A stretch of 64,000 nt of DNA. Source: Eremophila alpestris peregrina. Its lineage: Eukaryota > Chordata > Aves > Passeriformes > Alaudidae. Positions 15,101 to 27,420 of the stretch are shown here, one piece after another. The notes beneath the pieces are model-generated. The model had not been told where the DNA came from, did no database searches, and saw only the letters and a program-made list of their open reading frames with translations. Each line of letters opens with the position of its first letter. Position 1 is the first letter of the stretch. The translations under genes were made by a program, and so were the position numbers. The DNA lies in assembly GCA_009792885.1 (NCBI GenBank), contig WMCF01000032.1, forward strand, positions 8,116,386 to 8,180,385, read 5' to 3'.

Positions 15101-18100
15101 CAAAGCCCACAGCAGCCATTCAGTTATGAGAGTATCTTTTCAGTGAAACACTGAAATCAAGGAAAAAATGTCTGGTTTTTGTAGGTTTTACCAGTACAGT
15201 GGCATGGCTGTGAAGATCACCATACTTAAAATTGTATTATTTCATTTGATTCAGATCTGCTTTTCAAATGTTGTCATATTTTATCCCAAATATGTCAATG
15301 ACTTTACCACCTCTAAGCCTTAAAAAGCTGTTTTCTAATTGGGGTGGACAACAGTGTCAAGAATTAGCAATTTGGATTCACTTTCTTGCTGTAATAGAAA
15401 AATTATGCTGTATTCAAGTTGCATGACTTCTCTTTGCCTTTGTTTTCAGACTGTGAAAAATGAGAAGTTTCTGCACTTACTGCATGGTTCTGTACTGTAA
15501 GCCTTTATTAATTCAGGCATTGTTTTCTCATTCCTTACAGCATCATTTTTACCACTAGTTCCATTCATTCTAGTAAAAATTCTCAGGAGGGTATCTATTG
15601 CTCTTTCTGCAGGACAGAGAAATTTTCTCATTAAGGAACAACAGTTTTTCCCCTTTCCCACCTGCCTTTTTCTCATTAAAAGTACATTAGCTCCTTGAGA
15701 GCAACAGAAATAAAACTACTTTCTCTATAAGTTGTATGTTTTTACCTGCCCTTCTTATAGAGAAAAAGAGTCACCTCACAATAAACTAGTAGGAGCCTTG
15801 GCAGCAGAAACAGGAATTTTCCTTCTGCACTGTACTTACAGACATACACAAGTTCCCTCTGCTTTTTGCTTTAGCCTGAGGCTTCCAGTATGTAGAAAGC
15901 TGCTGTCTAAAATGAAACTTATACATTTAATATGAATTCAAGGCTGTCTGAAGAGAATAGGCTCTTTTATTAACTACATAAGTCTGAAACTCAGTTAGAC
16001 ACTGTTCAGAGTTCTGTAAATATAAGTCTGTATTTCACCATGGACATGTTCAGTGACTTAAAAGCAATATAAACAAGGTAATTCCTAAAGGAGTGTGGCA
16101 TCCTGTTCTCAGTGCAGTCATATCCATCCCACTTACTGGCTACTTTACTTTACTATCCTTTATTTCTTACAGTGCTGCAGAGGAGGTTTTTGTGCTAGGT
16201 TTTTGGTTTTTTACAAGGAAAAACTTGCAAAGAATAAGCAGCAAGTGAATTGCAAAGATATTGCTCATGTTTTTATACAATATAAAAAATTCAATAAATG
16301 TTGGTACAACAGAGTGTTTTGGTTAGGAATAGAGCTAGATTTTTTTGCTACCTAAAAAATCGAACTCAGAGAGACTGCAAAGGGAAAGAAATCCCTTTCC
16401 TGCCTACACAGTAACTTTCTAATGTCTCCAAAGCAAGATATCATGCACATGCCATATCTTTTATAGCAGCTCTAGCTTAATTTAAAAAAAAAGAACACAA
16501 ACGAGAAACTTCTTAATCCTAATGTTTCATACAACTGTTGCTGTTTGCAAATACTTTTTGGGTGCAAAAACGGAACTATTCTTATCTCTAAAAAACGAGG
16601 TTTTCCTAAGAAATTCAGAAACATGCACATTTTTTTTTCCTAGATACTGAACTGGCAATATTTCCCTGCAGAACAGCTCTGAATCTGGAGGAAAAAGCAA
16701 TTCCTTGACCCACAGCCAGACTGAGAGTGTTGAGGATCAGCAGTGGAAGCAGAGCATTGCAAAGATGAAGGTGCAGCAGCTCTGGACCAGGCTCTGGCTC
16801 CTCTGCAGGCTCTGGGAGCTCCTTCCTCCCTGCACAGCCAGAACAGGACTCAGGGCAGAGCTGTGCCCATCAGCACTGAATTTGGTTTAATTTGCACTGA
16901 GCTAGGGCTAATTCTAGAGCTGGCAAGGAGAGGAACTGAAGAGGTTTGAACAGAATTATTTCCATAAAGGCAAAGAGGAGCCAGCATGAGTTGAGTGCAG
17001 CAAACAGAAAGGGCATAAACTGGGACCACACGAGATGGAAAACATTTGTGACCATGAGATTTACAATGTTGAAGGACAAGGAGCAAAAAACCACAAGAAC
17101 AGACATTTCCTACTGAGTATGTGCAAATAACTGCAAAGCCCAGGCTGCCCTAAAGAGTGATATCAAAGGATTCAATTAAAGATAGAAAGGATTTATTGCT
17201 TCCACAGTTTTACAACTGAGCTATCGAAGACAAAGTAAAAGGACTGGAATTGTAAAACATTTTAATGCTTCTGGAAACAGATAGCAAGGAAGGGTTTTTT
17301 TCCCCAGATAGTATTAAAGCATGTAACACTGAGCAGTCTATATTAATCCTCTGAGCTGCAAAGCAACTTGAGCTTGGATTATTTGGGAGTGAATGACAGA
17401 TTTAGCTGTACTGGTGAAGCAAAGTACAAAAGCAAAGGATTTCATCAAAATTGTGTGAAAAGGCAACCAATGTCATTTAAGATGACATCAAAACGTTGCT
17501 TTAAAAACTCTTTCAAATTTTTTCAAATCTCCAGAGACAACCAAAAATAGAGACTGAAATTACTCACTATAAGGCTCTGGAACCATAACCAAAATTAACT
17601 GCAGTGACTAAGCATACTTCTCTTGCCAGTAATGAAAAAAAAAAATAAGAGAGACATCCTTTATCCATGATAATTTGACAGTAGTTGTTATTATTAACAC
17701 AGAAATAAAGTGATCAATGCCCTCTCTCTAAAATACAGAACTTTTCATATTAACAGGTGACAAGGTGAGCAATCTTACTGGAGCTCAATTATAAACCAAT
17801 TCTGGAAGGGAATATTTCACACTGAGTAAGAACTACAAGGACAACACTGCAAAGTTACAGAGAGCACAAGTTCTCTTCAAGACTTCTACACAGTGGGCAT
17901 TGATAAATCAATGGAGAAAGTGTCAGCAGAAATTCCACATGCAGTCAGCTCTGCCATGGATTAGTGCAGAATTCAGAAAAGACTTATGGTCAAATCTGCA
18001 ATTATTCAGTCTTAAGTGGTCCTACTGCAGATTGCAGCCACAATGAGCAGTTTTCATCAGAATTTTTATTATTCAACACACAGGTGTCAGCCTTGCAGGT

Positions 18101-21100
18101 GATATCCTGCTCTCACCATCTCAACCAGAGTTTCTAGTACAAAAGAATTAAACAAGGCTGAAAAACACTGATTTTCATCAGGATTCTAGACAGGAGAACC
18201 TACACTACAGCTAAATTTACTCACCCTTGAATAATTTTTGTGCTATTACTTTATATTCCTGAATAACTGAAATGCATTGTCATTTTCTAAAGCCATCAAA
18301 ATAAACATTGCATCTGGACTTCACAGCATTCAAAGGTTCCTCAAAGTCAGTGGCAGCTGTGACATTTGGCACATTTAGAGATGACTGGTAAACAAGGGCT
18401 GAAATTGCACTTATCTGCCTCCTCTGCTCTTCTCTCTTGAAAATGCTCAAGGTCAATGGCAACACTGGGGTTTATTGTAAAGGAGACAACTATCTGTGGA
18501 GAAATGTTCCCCTTGGAGATCTTTTAAAGTTCATATTAAAGAAAATAACAATGAACATTATTTTAATATAAATTGAAAAATATATTTCAGTTCTGTTAAG
18601 TTAATCAGACTTAAATCTCCATGGGAAACTTGCAGTGCTGTTCTCAATTTAAACACTTCCCAACAATTTACAGCTTCATTTTGCCAAGCTTTCCCCAAAC
18701 CCCTGGATTTACACAGCCTAGAATGCAATTCAACATCACTGAACAAAGCCTGTGAAGAAGAGGTTTAATATGCTGATGAGAAATAGTGCAGGAAAAAGCA
18801 GCAGCAGCTCCTGAAACAAGTCCTCCTTTGCATTCAGATGAAAGATACCTCAGCAATGCACCTCAACATTCCACACTTTAGATCAACACTGGCAGATCAA
18901 TTTTCTTCTTACGTTTGCACATCTATGACCAGAAATGTTAATTAGCTTTTGGATTCTCTGGCCCCTCATCAGCATCAAAGTGAGGAAAATATCAGGGAGG
19001 GGGAAGGGCAGAACGATGGAAAAGCTATTTGAGAGATGAACCAAACTTCAGAGTTTCTTGTACTTGGTGCAGAAGTGGTGAATTGAGTCATGCTGTAAAA
19101 CAGATCCTGTTCAAAACCTCTGTTACATGGAGAGCAGGTAAAGTGGAAGTGTGAATCAACAATAGCAGAGCTTAATCTATTTTTCATTTTGCACTCTGAG
19201 CCAAAGCATAACAATGTGAGATGCTGGAGTAAGTGCCCAGGCATTGATGGGCTGTGGGTGGGTGAGCTCCCAGCAAACAACACACAGAGCCAGAATACAC
19301 TGAATTTTCTTACCAGGGCCCAAAGCAAAGTTGATTCCAAAGGATGAGATTTGCATTTAGATACTATTTGAGTTCCTGGAATCAGGCAGCACTGAACTGA
19401 ACTCTTGGTGCTGAGAGGATGCAGTGAATGAAGTGGGCACCTGCACCATCCAAACACATCCACCACTCTGCTGGAACAATCCTTCCTCCTCCTCTTCATG
19501 TGCCTCTCCCACACTGGCATCTTCAATCTCCAGTGCAATACACAGACATTTAGATAACAGCTGTATCAAGGGAAAGGGATGTAGCAGGAATCATGAGGAT
19601 GGGTGAAGGATCTGGCCCTTGAAGTGGATTTTGTGTTCAGACGTGGCTGATTTTAATACAACGAGAATAGACAAACACACATTTATATGGTTTGCAAAAA
19701 ATAAAAGGTGAATTTCAGTTGTATTTTCACTATGAATTTGTTGGGCTAAAATGCTTGTTTCCATAGTGAAACAACACAAAAAGGCAAAAATTTTTAAAAA
19801 AATAAAAAATTTTTTTAAATCTGGGACTGATAGTTCTATTCCTAGGCAAAAACAAACCAAAAAACCTGCATCTAAAGAAAACATTCAATGTAAATAATAT
19901 AAATCGTTGCAAAATATTAGATTTGTGTCTTCTTTTGAATAATATAGAGAACATATTTTGTCTTGCTATAAGTGAAATCTAAGCAATTTTAGGACTTTAA
20001 AATGTTCTCTTTTTTTCCCCCAAAAATCAAACAATCTTTTATGTTCAATGTCAATGGATTAGGCTTTCTAACATACAAAGCAAAATTCACTGTTCCAGCT
20101 CTCAGCAGCTGACACACAGTTGGAAGCTATTTGATGGCTTTTTGAGCAGGATACTGGGAATTTCATGTGCATCCACTCATTGCTGAGTGCTCCATGGAGC
20201 TGCTCTGGAGTTGCATTTTCACCCCAGTTCTCTCAAACTCCATCACCTGCTCCCTCCTGGCTGTATTTGGTTATTTTTCTCCCTTTCTTTGCAATACCTG
20301 CACGTAGGATGAATTACCTTGCCACCCCCATGAGCAGCTTCTCTTACAAGTCAGTCAACAGATTAAGTTTCTGTCTCATTTTAAAAACTCTGTGATAGCC
20401 AAGTATTTATAACTGCTACCCCCAAGTAATGACATTATTGCTCTTGCCTCTGTTGATTACTTTTAATTTATATACAGGTTAGTCCTTTTTCACCTTCTGG
20501 TCTTGTTTAAGAACATAACAACAAAGCAACCTTGACAAAATTGGAATCAACTGGTAATTAATATTCCATATAATGGAGATGAAAACCATGGCACTCTAAG
20601 AGGATACTGCACTTATTACATTAAGCTACATATAACTGCATCAAATGGAATATTTAAGCATTTTAAGTTGAGCATTTGATGCGTTAGTAATTCATTTAAT
20701 TATTTTCTCCAGAGAACAAGTGGTGTAATATCATGCTGATGCATGGGGAGTTATCTGAATAAATCTTCAGGCATCAGGATGGGATCAGATACCCCAGAGC
20801 CTCACTTAAATCAATAAAAGCAGGAGGAAGTAGTGGGAAGAATGCTGCTGCTGGCTTATTTCACAGTGCTGTCTGTGCAGCAGGTACACCAATCATGCTG
20901 AAGACCTCATTGCCTTAACTTAATGAAAATGTAACTCATACTTTCACACTTTCATAAAAGTAAAAAGCTACCTATATTACATTCTCATTTAAAATGTCTC
21001 TGCTAGACCTCTTGCTTCATGATAATCATGTTCTAATGAATCTGAGCTCTTTAGGTCACATTAGATTTCTACATGGTCATGGCACTCTCAGAAAACAGGT

Positions 21101-21450
21101 GAGAATGAATCAGTAGAAAGACTGAGAGGGCATAAATAAGAAACTTCAGTAACAATTCCCTGCAGATAAATAAATGAATGTGTCACTATTCTCCAACGCA
21201 TAACCTCACTAACTCAACTAAACCAGCCCCTGTCTAAAATATTTTCTGCACTTGTAGCCTATTTTTATAGCTCTGAATTTGATATGGGAAATATTACATC
21301 AGTAATCAATGACTGCAGAGAGAAATTGAGATGGGAAAGAGTCATAAAATGAGCAAGAAAGGCAAGGAGAAAGGGAACATTATGTTAGAGATCTGAAAAT
21401 GGGAAACAAGACTTCTGTTCCTTTCTGTGTATGTGCTTTGTTTCATACAG
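9111..21450. other. Intergenic, no gene recognised
   Basis: Long AT-rich stretch without a supported gene. The longest open frame (18975-19538, minus, 187 codons) has no family motif. Slightly GC-richer pieces lie at 9.2-9.7, 14.6-15.0 and 16.7-16.95 kb. A TAAT-rich segment at 20.63-20.78 kb is listed as a possible conserved element. Confidence 0.65.
20630..20780. promoter_or_regulatory. Candidate conserved non-coding element
   Basis: AT-rich but complex sequence with clustered homeodomain-type cores (GTAATTCATTTAATTATTTT) and a TGCTGATGCATGG segment containing a near-octamer ATGCAT. This composition is typical of developmental enhancers in gene deserts, but without an alignment it is only a candidate. 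Confidence 0.15.
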
Positions 21451-21460
21451 TATTTTCTTT

Positions 21461-21992
21461 TTATTGTACTGGCAAATAGGTGGGGCCAGGACAAATCCCA
21501 AATTGAGGAAATTGAATAAGAGACTGACACAAAATTGGCAAGGAAAAAGGCCTGAATTTGATTTGTACCTGATCCCAGCTGCTCCAGGGAGTTCCATCTT
21601 CAGGCCTCGAGCTCCACCTCAGCGGTGGTGAAATCCCGATCACACCGTGAGTCAGAGGAGCAGGAACATCAAACAGAATTCCAGCTACAGCCCTGCCCTC
21701 ATTCATATGCTGCTACCCACGTTCTTGGTGGACTGTTGACAGCTGAGACTAACTCAGAAGCAAAAGCCAATTTCCAGCTCTCGTTCTGCTCAGAAATTTC
21801 GACTGATTTGTCACTGGAGGAAAGTTGAAATCGAGCTGCTGTGGTGGTTCTGTTACCAAGGGACTCCTCCTGTGTAAGTGGGATTCCTACCCAGCCACTC
21901 TCTGCCTTTTCAACTACTTTGTGCTGTTCAAAAAAGGATGTGGCTTTGGCCCACGTTGTCCAGAAACTAAGAACTAACAAAATGTAACACAC
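21461..21992 (-). other. CpG-enriched patch with adjoining minus-strand open frames
   Basis: About nine or more CpG in 300 bases within a CpG-poor region. Two open frames on the minus strand overlap in different frames. Frame 21992-21699 (97 codons) starts with a signal-peptide-like MCYILLVLSFWTTWAKA and has NRT and NES glycosylation sequons. Frame 21706-21461 (81 codons) follows in a +1 frame. The pattern could be a decayed retroelement coding remnant or a non-coding RNA exon. I recognise no family. Confidence 0.25.
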
Positions 21993-23559
21993 TTTTATAT
22001 AAATTCATCGATATTACCCAAACAGCACAAAGTGTTGGATGCACTTAGCAAGCAAAATATTTCTGAATATTTTAGGAAAAGCATCCAGCTGCTAGCTGGT
22101 GAATCACCATAACAAAGTGCTCATTTCTCTAAAGAGTTATCCATCAATGTAAGTAATGCATGGGTTTACATTCCCAGTCACACAGCCCACTTGACTTGGT
22201 CATTTTGATGTCATTCCTGACTTGTACTATGTAACCAGTGCTACGTAATTGCCATTGTTCTCTTGAGTCGTAGAAAGTTCCCCACAATGAAAGAAAATCA
22301 GAAGAAATTTACTGCCTTTCTGCACAACCTCCCCACCTCCTTTGCCTGCAGTTATTGCAGTAATTGATTTAATTTTTGCTACAACTGAAGGTGTTCAAGA
22401 TCTCCTTGTCCATTTGCAACTCTGCCTATCTCTCACCTTTCTGCTTCCCATGAGTGCAGATTTTGGTCCTTGACTGTCAAGGATGTTTCTATTCTTTTTA
22501 TAGGCATTATTCCACTATGAATACACACTCACTCATAATAGACCCCAGATTTCAGCCTCCCCCTCAGCAGTGCTGGGATTGTGACACTGTCACAGCTCTC
22601 ATCTCACCTGTATAATTTGCAAATCCTTTTTTGCCTGAAGTGCCACTCATGGGTATAAACAGACCTAAACTGTTTACACTGCCCACAGCTCTCACAGACT
22701 GCTCAAAGACCACAGGCTTATATAAAAAAAAAAAAGTTTGGGGAAAAAGTTGTAGACATTCTCCCTTTACATTTCTCCTGTTGTGCTGAAGTACTGCTTG
22801 TATTGATATTTTCATCATCAGTATTAATTCTACACACCATCTCATCCCTTAGTAACTTCGAGAAAAATCAACATAATAGGGTGATACTTGAAGTGTTATT
22901 TGAAGAGTCAGCCATGGAATTAAGAATTAAAATGCACTGGAGGGACAGGACTTCTTAAAGAAAGACCTATCCCCAGCTCCTCACAGTGGGATTTTGAAGG
23001 ATTCAGAAATTGTAGGAGACAGATGAACCATCTGTTCTGCCAGCTGGGGGAGGAAGGGGACTTAGGATACTGATCTAGAATAAACTCACAGTACAATACT
23101 ACATCTTTTCTGGATATTCCAAGAAAGGAGACAATCATAATTGTCTTTTTCTGTAATTCATTACTATGTATGGTAATATTTTAGTTCAGCCTTGAGTCTT
23201 GGTCTGTAAATACTAGATATAGAACACCCAGAAGTAGAAACAGGTAATTCCAATGACTTTTCACATTTAAAAATAGAAAACCAATGTCAGATCCCTGATT
23301 TTCTGAAAATTTCAGAGCTGAACTGAGATCTCAGTTTTGCAGCTTAGACCCCCCCCTCTGTTGTAAAGAGGGAAATCGAGAGGTTGGGTTTTTTTCATTA
23401 CTGATCTCTTGATTTACTTTTAGCTGCTAAGAAGCATTACAAGAGTAACAAATGTGGGCAGAGACATGGAACTATATGTAAGGTTTAGCTGCAAGTATGT
23501 GTATTCCATGATACTAACAAAAATGTGCAAGTGCTACTCAGACAAGCTATAGCTCCCTT
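21993..23559. other. Intergenic, no gene recognised
   Basis: AT-rich sequence with an A run at 22725-22735. No gene, RNA or mobile-element signal that I can support. Confidence 0.65.
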
Positions 23560-24460
23560 GTTCAGACACTTTGAGCCGAAAAACACGAATTCAAGCAATG
23601 GTTTAAGGGCGTACAGCCCCACGGTGGCTCCCAAGCCAAGGGCGGCCAGCGTTGGTGCACCCAGAGCGAACCCACCCAGAGCCGGAGGGGTTTGAGCCAT
23701 CCCACACCTCTGCCCTGAGGCTAGGGACCACTCCTTGTGATACAGCCCAGATATTCGATTTTCAAAGGAAAAAGCTGAGCAGAAATGAGGAACGGCAAGC
23801 CAAACTTTCAGGAAACCCCTAGGCACTGAACGGACTTCAATGAAGCCAGTCAATCAGGAGCTGAGAACCACTCGTAATCACTCCGATTTCCCTAAGCGCG
23901 CTCTTTTCCCAATCTCAATGGCACTGGAAGTGAGGTATTTTGACCCCAGAGCTATCACCTTTCCGACAACCCGTGATTAATCAATCACCCTTTTCATCGG
24001 AACCTCCAAGACTGCCTTTTGCCAATCTAATCTAATCATCATCTTCCCATCTTGGCAGAACATTCTCAGCCTCCAGCCACCTCTTTCCTCGGGCGTTTTT
24101 GCGAGGCAGGGGCGGGACCCGCAGCGGGGACAGGGACTGCCGGCTGCTGCTTTGGGTCTGCTGTGAGACACCCCCAGAACACAGCACGGACAGGACTGTA
24201 AATATCCACCACAGGATGCACGGGCTGCTCAGCACCAAGCATCAGTGCCCCTGCATTTTCTGGAAAGCACTGCTCGTGTTCTCACCGGCCAGTGGGTGTC
24301 TAGAAACAAGGAGTGGGCAGGCACAGCCGCGTTTGGTTCCTGGAACAGCAACCGAACAGAAGAGGAGAAGGCAGGCTCATAACATGTCCATACAAAGAAA
24401 CTTCAGCGTGGCTCAATCCAAGAATATCCATGCACGGGTATGGGATCATATTTTTGTTAC
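23560..24460. other. CpG-dense intergenic patch, 0.9 kb, unassigned
   Basis: Roughly 30-35 CpG in 0.9 kb, several times the density on either side, with GC-rich cores at 23.60-23.70 and 24.08-24.16 kb. Open frames exist on both strands: 23485-23853 minus (122 codons, with hydrophobic Ala/Leu/Gly runs around residues 60-90) and 24099-24470 plus (123 codons). Neither resembles a family I know. It could be a promoter of an unannotated non-coding RNA, or a younger inserted element that has not yet lost its CpG. Confidence 0.35.
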
Positions 24461-27299
24461 CAACAAATAGAAATGGATTGCTTTTTTGGTAGCAGTACAA
24501 CTTTTAAAAAATGTTCACAGTTAAATGGCAACATGGGAAGAAGGTGACTGTATTTTCTAATAGTTTATTATTCATGCAATAGATCCTGAACATCTTTCTA
24601 GTAATTCTCCATGACAGTAAGGCTGCGTAAAATAGAGGAGTTAATGAGCTACAAGTTTCTTTGCAATAGAGAAATGCAGTTCTAGGAATTGAGTACATTT
24701 TAAGTACAATCAAGTTACCAATATTATGTACTTGGTCTATCTTCTTGCTGTGAAAAGGAAGAGGTAAGAACAGAAATTTCAAAATTCTTTGAAAATCCTC
24801 CCAGCAGTGCTACTTTACACCTGGTGCACGTTTTGTTCCCAGCCCAGCAATAGCATCGCATTCCAGTTGAGGTCTTTATGTCCTACCCCATAACAAACAC
24901 TAATAATTCCTGCTCTGGTTCCAGTACAGAATCTCTTGACATTACTAAGAGCAGCAATGAGCACATCTCTGTTTGGCTGCACAAATCCACACTCAGCCCC
25001 AGGCAAAAGCAGTTTATCCATTTGGGGCAGTGCACACCTGTTGTTAGTTAATCCCCAGCTGACAAATTACAAAAGGGAGAATAACAAATACGTAGGTATC
25101 TAAAATAATGTGTTTTCAGCATGACTCACCTCATAAACCCCTGGAACCTAAATGGATTAGAAGTTTATAACAGGAGTTTCACCAGGATGTTGGCTTGCTA
25201 CTAGGGCTGCCTTCCAAAATAAAGTTACAGATCCCGAGGCATATTTAGATTTCAATAACAAGAACATACTAACTGCATTTACACTCCTGAGAAAAAATGC
25301 CAAGGCTGTGTCTGAGCAATATAAGGGCTGTTTCATTTGCTCACCACTAATATCTATCTTGTTTCATTAGAAAGCCCTCGAAGAAAGCTTTGTGCATACA
25401 GAGAATGTGCATTTCTTTGCCTCCATCGTGCATAGTTCGCTTGCCCTCTAGTGGGCACAGCACGGGAATTAAAGCACAGCTACTCTCGGCAAGAAATGAG
25501 CAGTCACAGAGTGTGTGGGTATAACAGATTTGAATTAAATATTTCAGCTAGCAGCAGAGAATTATTAGCATAGCTAGCAGGACTGCCTATTAGATTCCCT
25601 GGAATGATAAATTTTGTCCAAGTCCTAGGCAACCTCATTAAAGAAACCTCTTAAAAAAACACTTTCTTCCATACCATACATTCCTTTTAGTCTCTAAGAA
25701 ACAAACCACAGTGATGAAATCAGATTATAGTTCATCTTATAATAGTGCCAAGATAATTTGCAACACTAGACTGTTGAGACACAGAACACATCCAAAGCCT
25801 TCATCTTCAAGACAAAAACATCATCTCATTTTTAAGCTGGAGAAAGAAGAGTTAATACAAAGCATCTTGCACTTCCTTGATTCAACCCCCCAAAGTACAG
25901 TCGATTAATTACATGTTCAAATTAAGCATTTGATTAAGTGTCTTCCTTGACCAGAGAGCTCAGTATCTTATTGACCTGTGAGTCTGAGTTACAGCTCATT
26001 TGCTTTGAAACGAGCCCAGGACAATGAACAGCAGGGAACAAAATGATTTTGTGCTTGCTTGCATCAGTTTAAAAATGGAGTAAATCCTTTAAATGATCCA
26101 GAGCTGAATCAGACTGAAAAGGTCAGTAACCCTTCAAAGTTTGGTATAATTCTTTCAAATGGCACTGTGTGTAAGTTTTAGGGTGCTTTTGCATTGTCAA
26201 TTTTAAGGGGATTAAAATACTTGAAAAATTCCTTATAAGAGTCAACAGAGGGCAAAAAATATCTGTCAATCAGAAAAGAGAGCTTGTAGAGTCCCTCTAA
26301 TTTCCTGTTCAGAAAATTATATTCTGACTCTGAATGTAGCTTGAAATCATCAAATAACATGCTGTGTACATTTTTTTTCTTTCATCAAGTTAAACATCTG
26401 CTAATGACCATGGGGAATGAAACAGGCCACAGCTGGCTAGATCATGCACATGTGATTACTGCTTATCCACAATTTATGTAATTAGTTACAGTCTTACTAA
26501 GCACTTAAAACACATGTTAAAGATCTAATGATGAGCTGATATTAATGGGTATTTACAGCACGCTTAAATCCTTCCCAAGGAACGTTTGAATATGTCCCTG
26601 ACATGCAAACAGGACACGTGCAGAAAATGATTGTACATCAAAATATTACTGCTTTTAGAGAAACACATGTATCTACTCAGGGGAATATATCTGAGAACGT
26701 TTTCAGAAGATGTATCAACAATACCCTTTTCGCATTACAACCTCAGTTCTATATAGGGCTGGAAACTTTTATTGTGGCTATTCATGTTCCAAAGCTTAAA
26801 CCCTGTGAGGGAGAACTGGCCCTCTGGAGGGAATAACCATAAGCATTTATTTTGAGTGAGTCCCTCGACAGCAGTTTTGCTAAATCCATGTGATTCTGCC
26901 TTTGGCCACCATGGAATGAGCTGCTGGAGTGGGGCCCAGAGAGGCATTTCCCTGAGACCAGGACATGCTAAGATCCAAGGCATCACTCACAAACAGCCAG
27001 GATAAGGGTAACTGTCGGAATTATGCATGATTACAGTCCTTCAAACATTTAAGTTTAACAAGTGTCAAGTGAGGCAGAATGGCAGGTAATGAGGAAGGAG
27101 TTTTCTTTTCTCAATAGGGAACATAACAGTCAGAGCTCTCCTTAAAGCCAGAGGACACCTGTGGAGTATGGGAAACTCCACTGGAAGGGTGACATAGGGG
27201 AGAGACCATCACAAAATGTTAAACACTGTCTCCTACAACACCGTGGAGGATTTGCTTTACTTGTCAACTTACAGGCTCTTTCAAATAAAACTTGCAGTT
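24461..27299. other. Intergenic, no gene; two possible conserved elements
   Basis: AT-rich sequence. Segments at 25530-25640 (attattagcatagctagcag context) and 26400-26570 (gtaattagttacag, gatctaatgatgagctgatattaatg context) are rich in TAAT and GCTAGC-like motifs, with the look of enhancers. No coding evidence. Confidence 0.5.
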
Positions 27300-27420
27300 C
27301 TGCTCCTCAACTTTTCCTTCAAAATTCCACTGGATGAAGCCCTGGCCAACCTAATGCTGGATTTAGCCCTGCTCTGACCTGGACCAGCTAAGCTACCAAC
27401 CTGGCAAGTGCCCTGACCCA
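27300..27420 (+). mobile_element. Possible CR1 LINE fragment
   Basis: CACTGGATGAAGCCCTGGCC followed by AACCTAATGCTGGATTTAGC and CCTGCTCTGACC resembles the CR1 3' region, as I remember it (TGGATGAGGCCCTGGGCAACCTGATCTAG then CCCTGC), in the sense direction. The similarity fades after about 90 bases and no terminal repeat is seen. Weak call. Confidence 0.4.

Noticed and set aside
18975..19538. 187-codon minus-strand frame in the intergenic region
   Set aside because: Mixed composition with many Cys and Ser, no recognisable family, no splice context and overlapping open frames on both strands. Length is within what chance allows in 30 kb.
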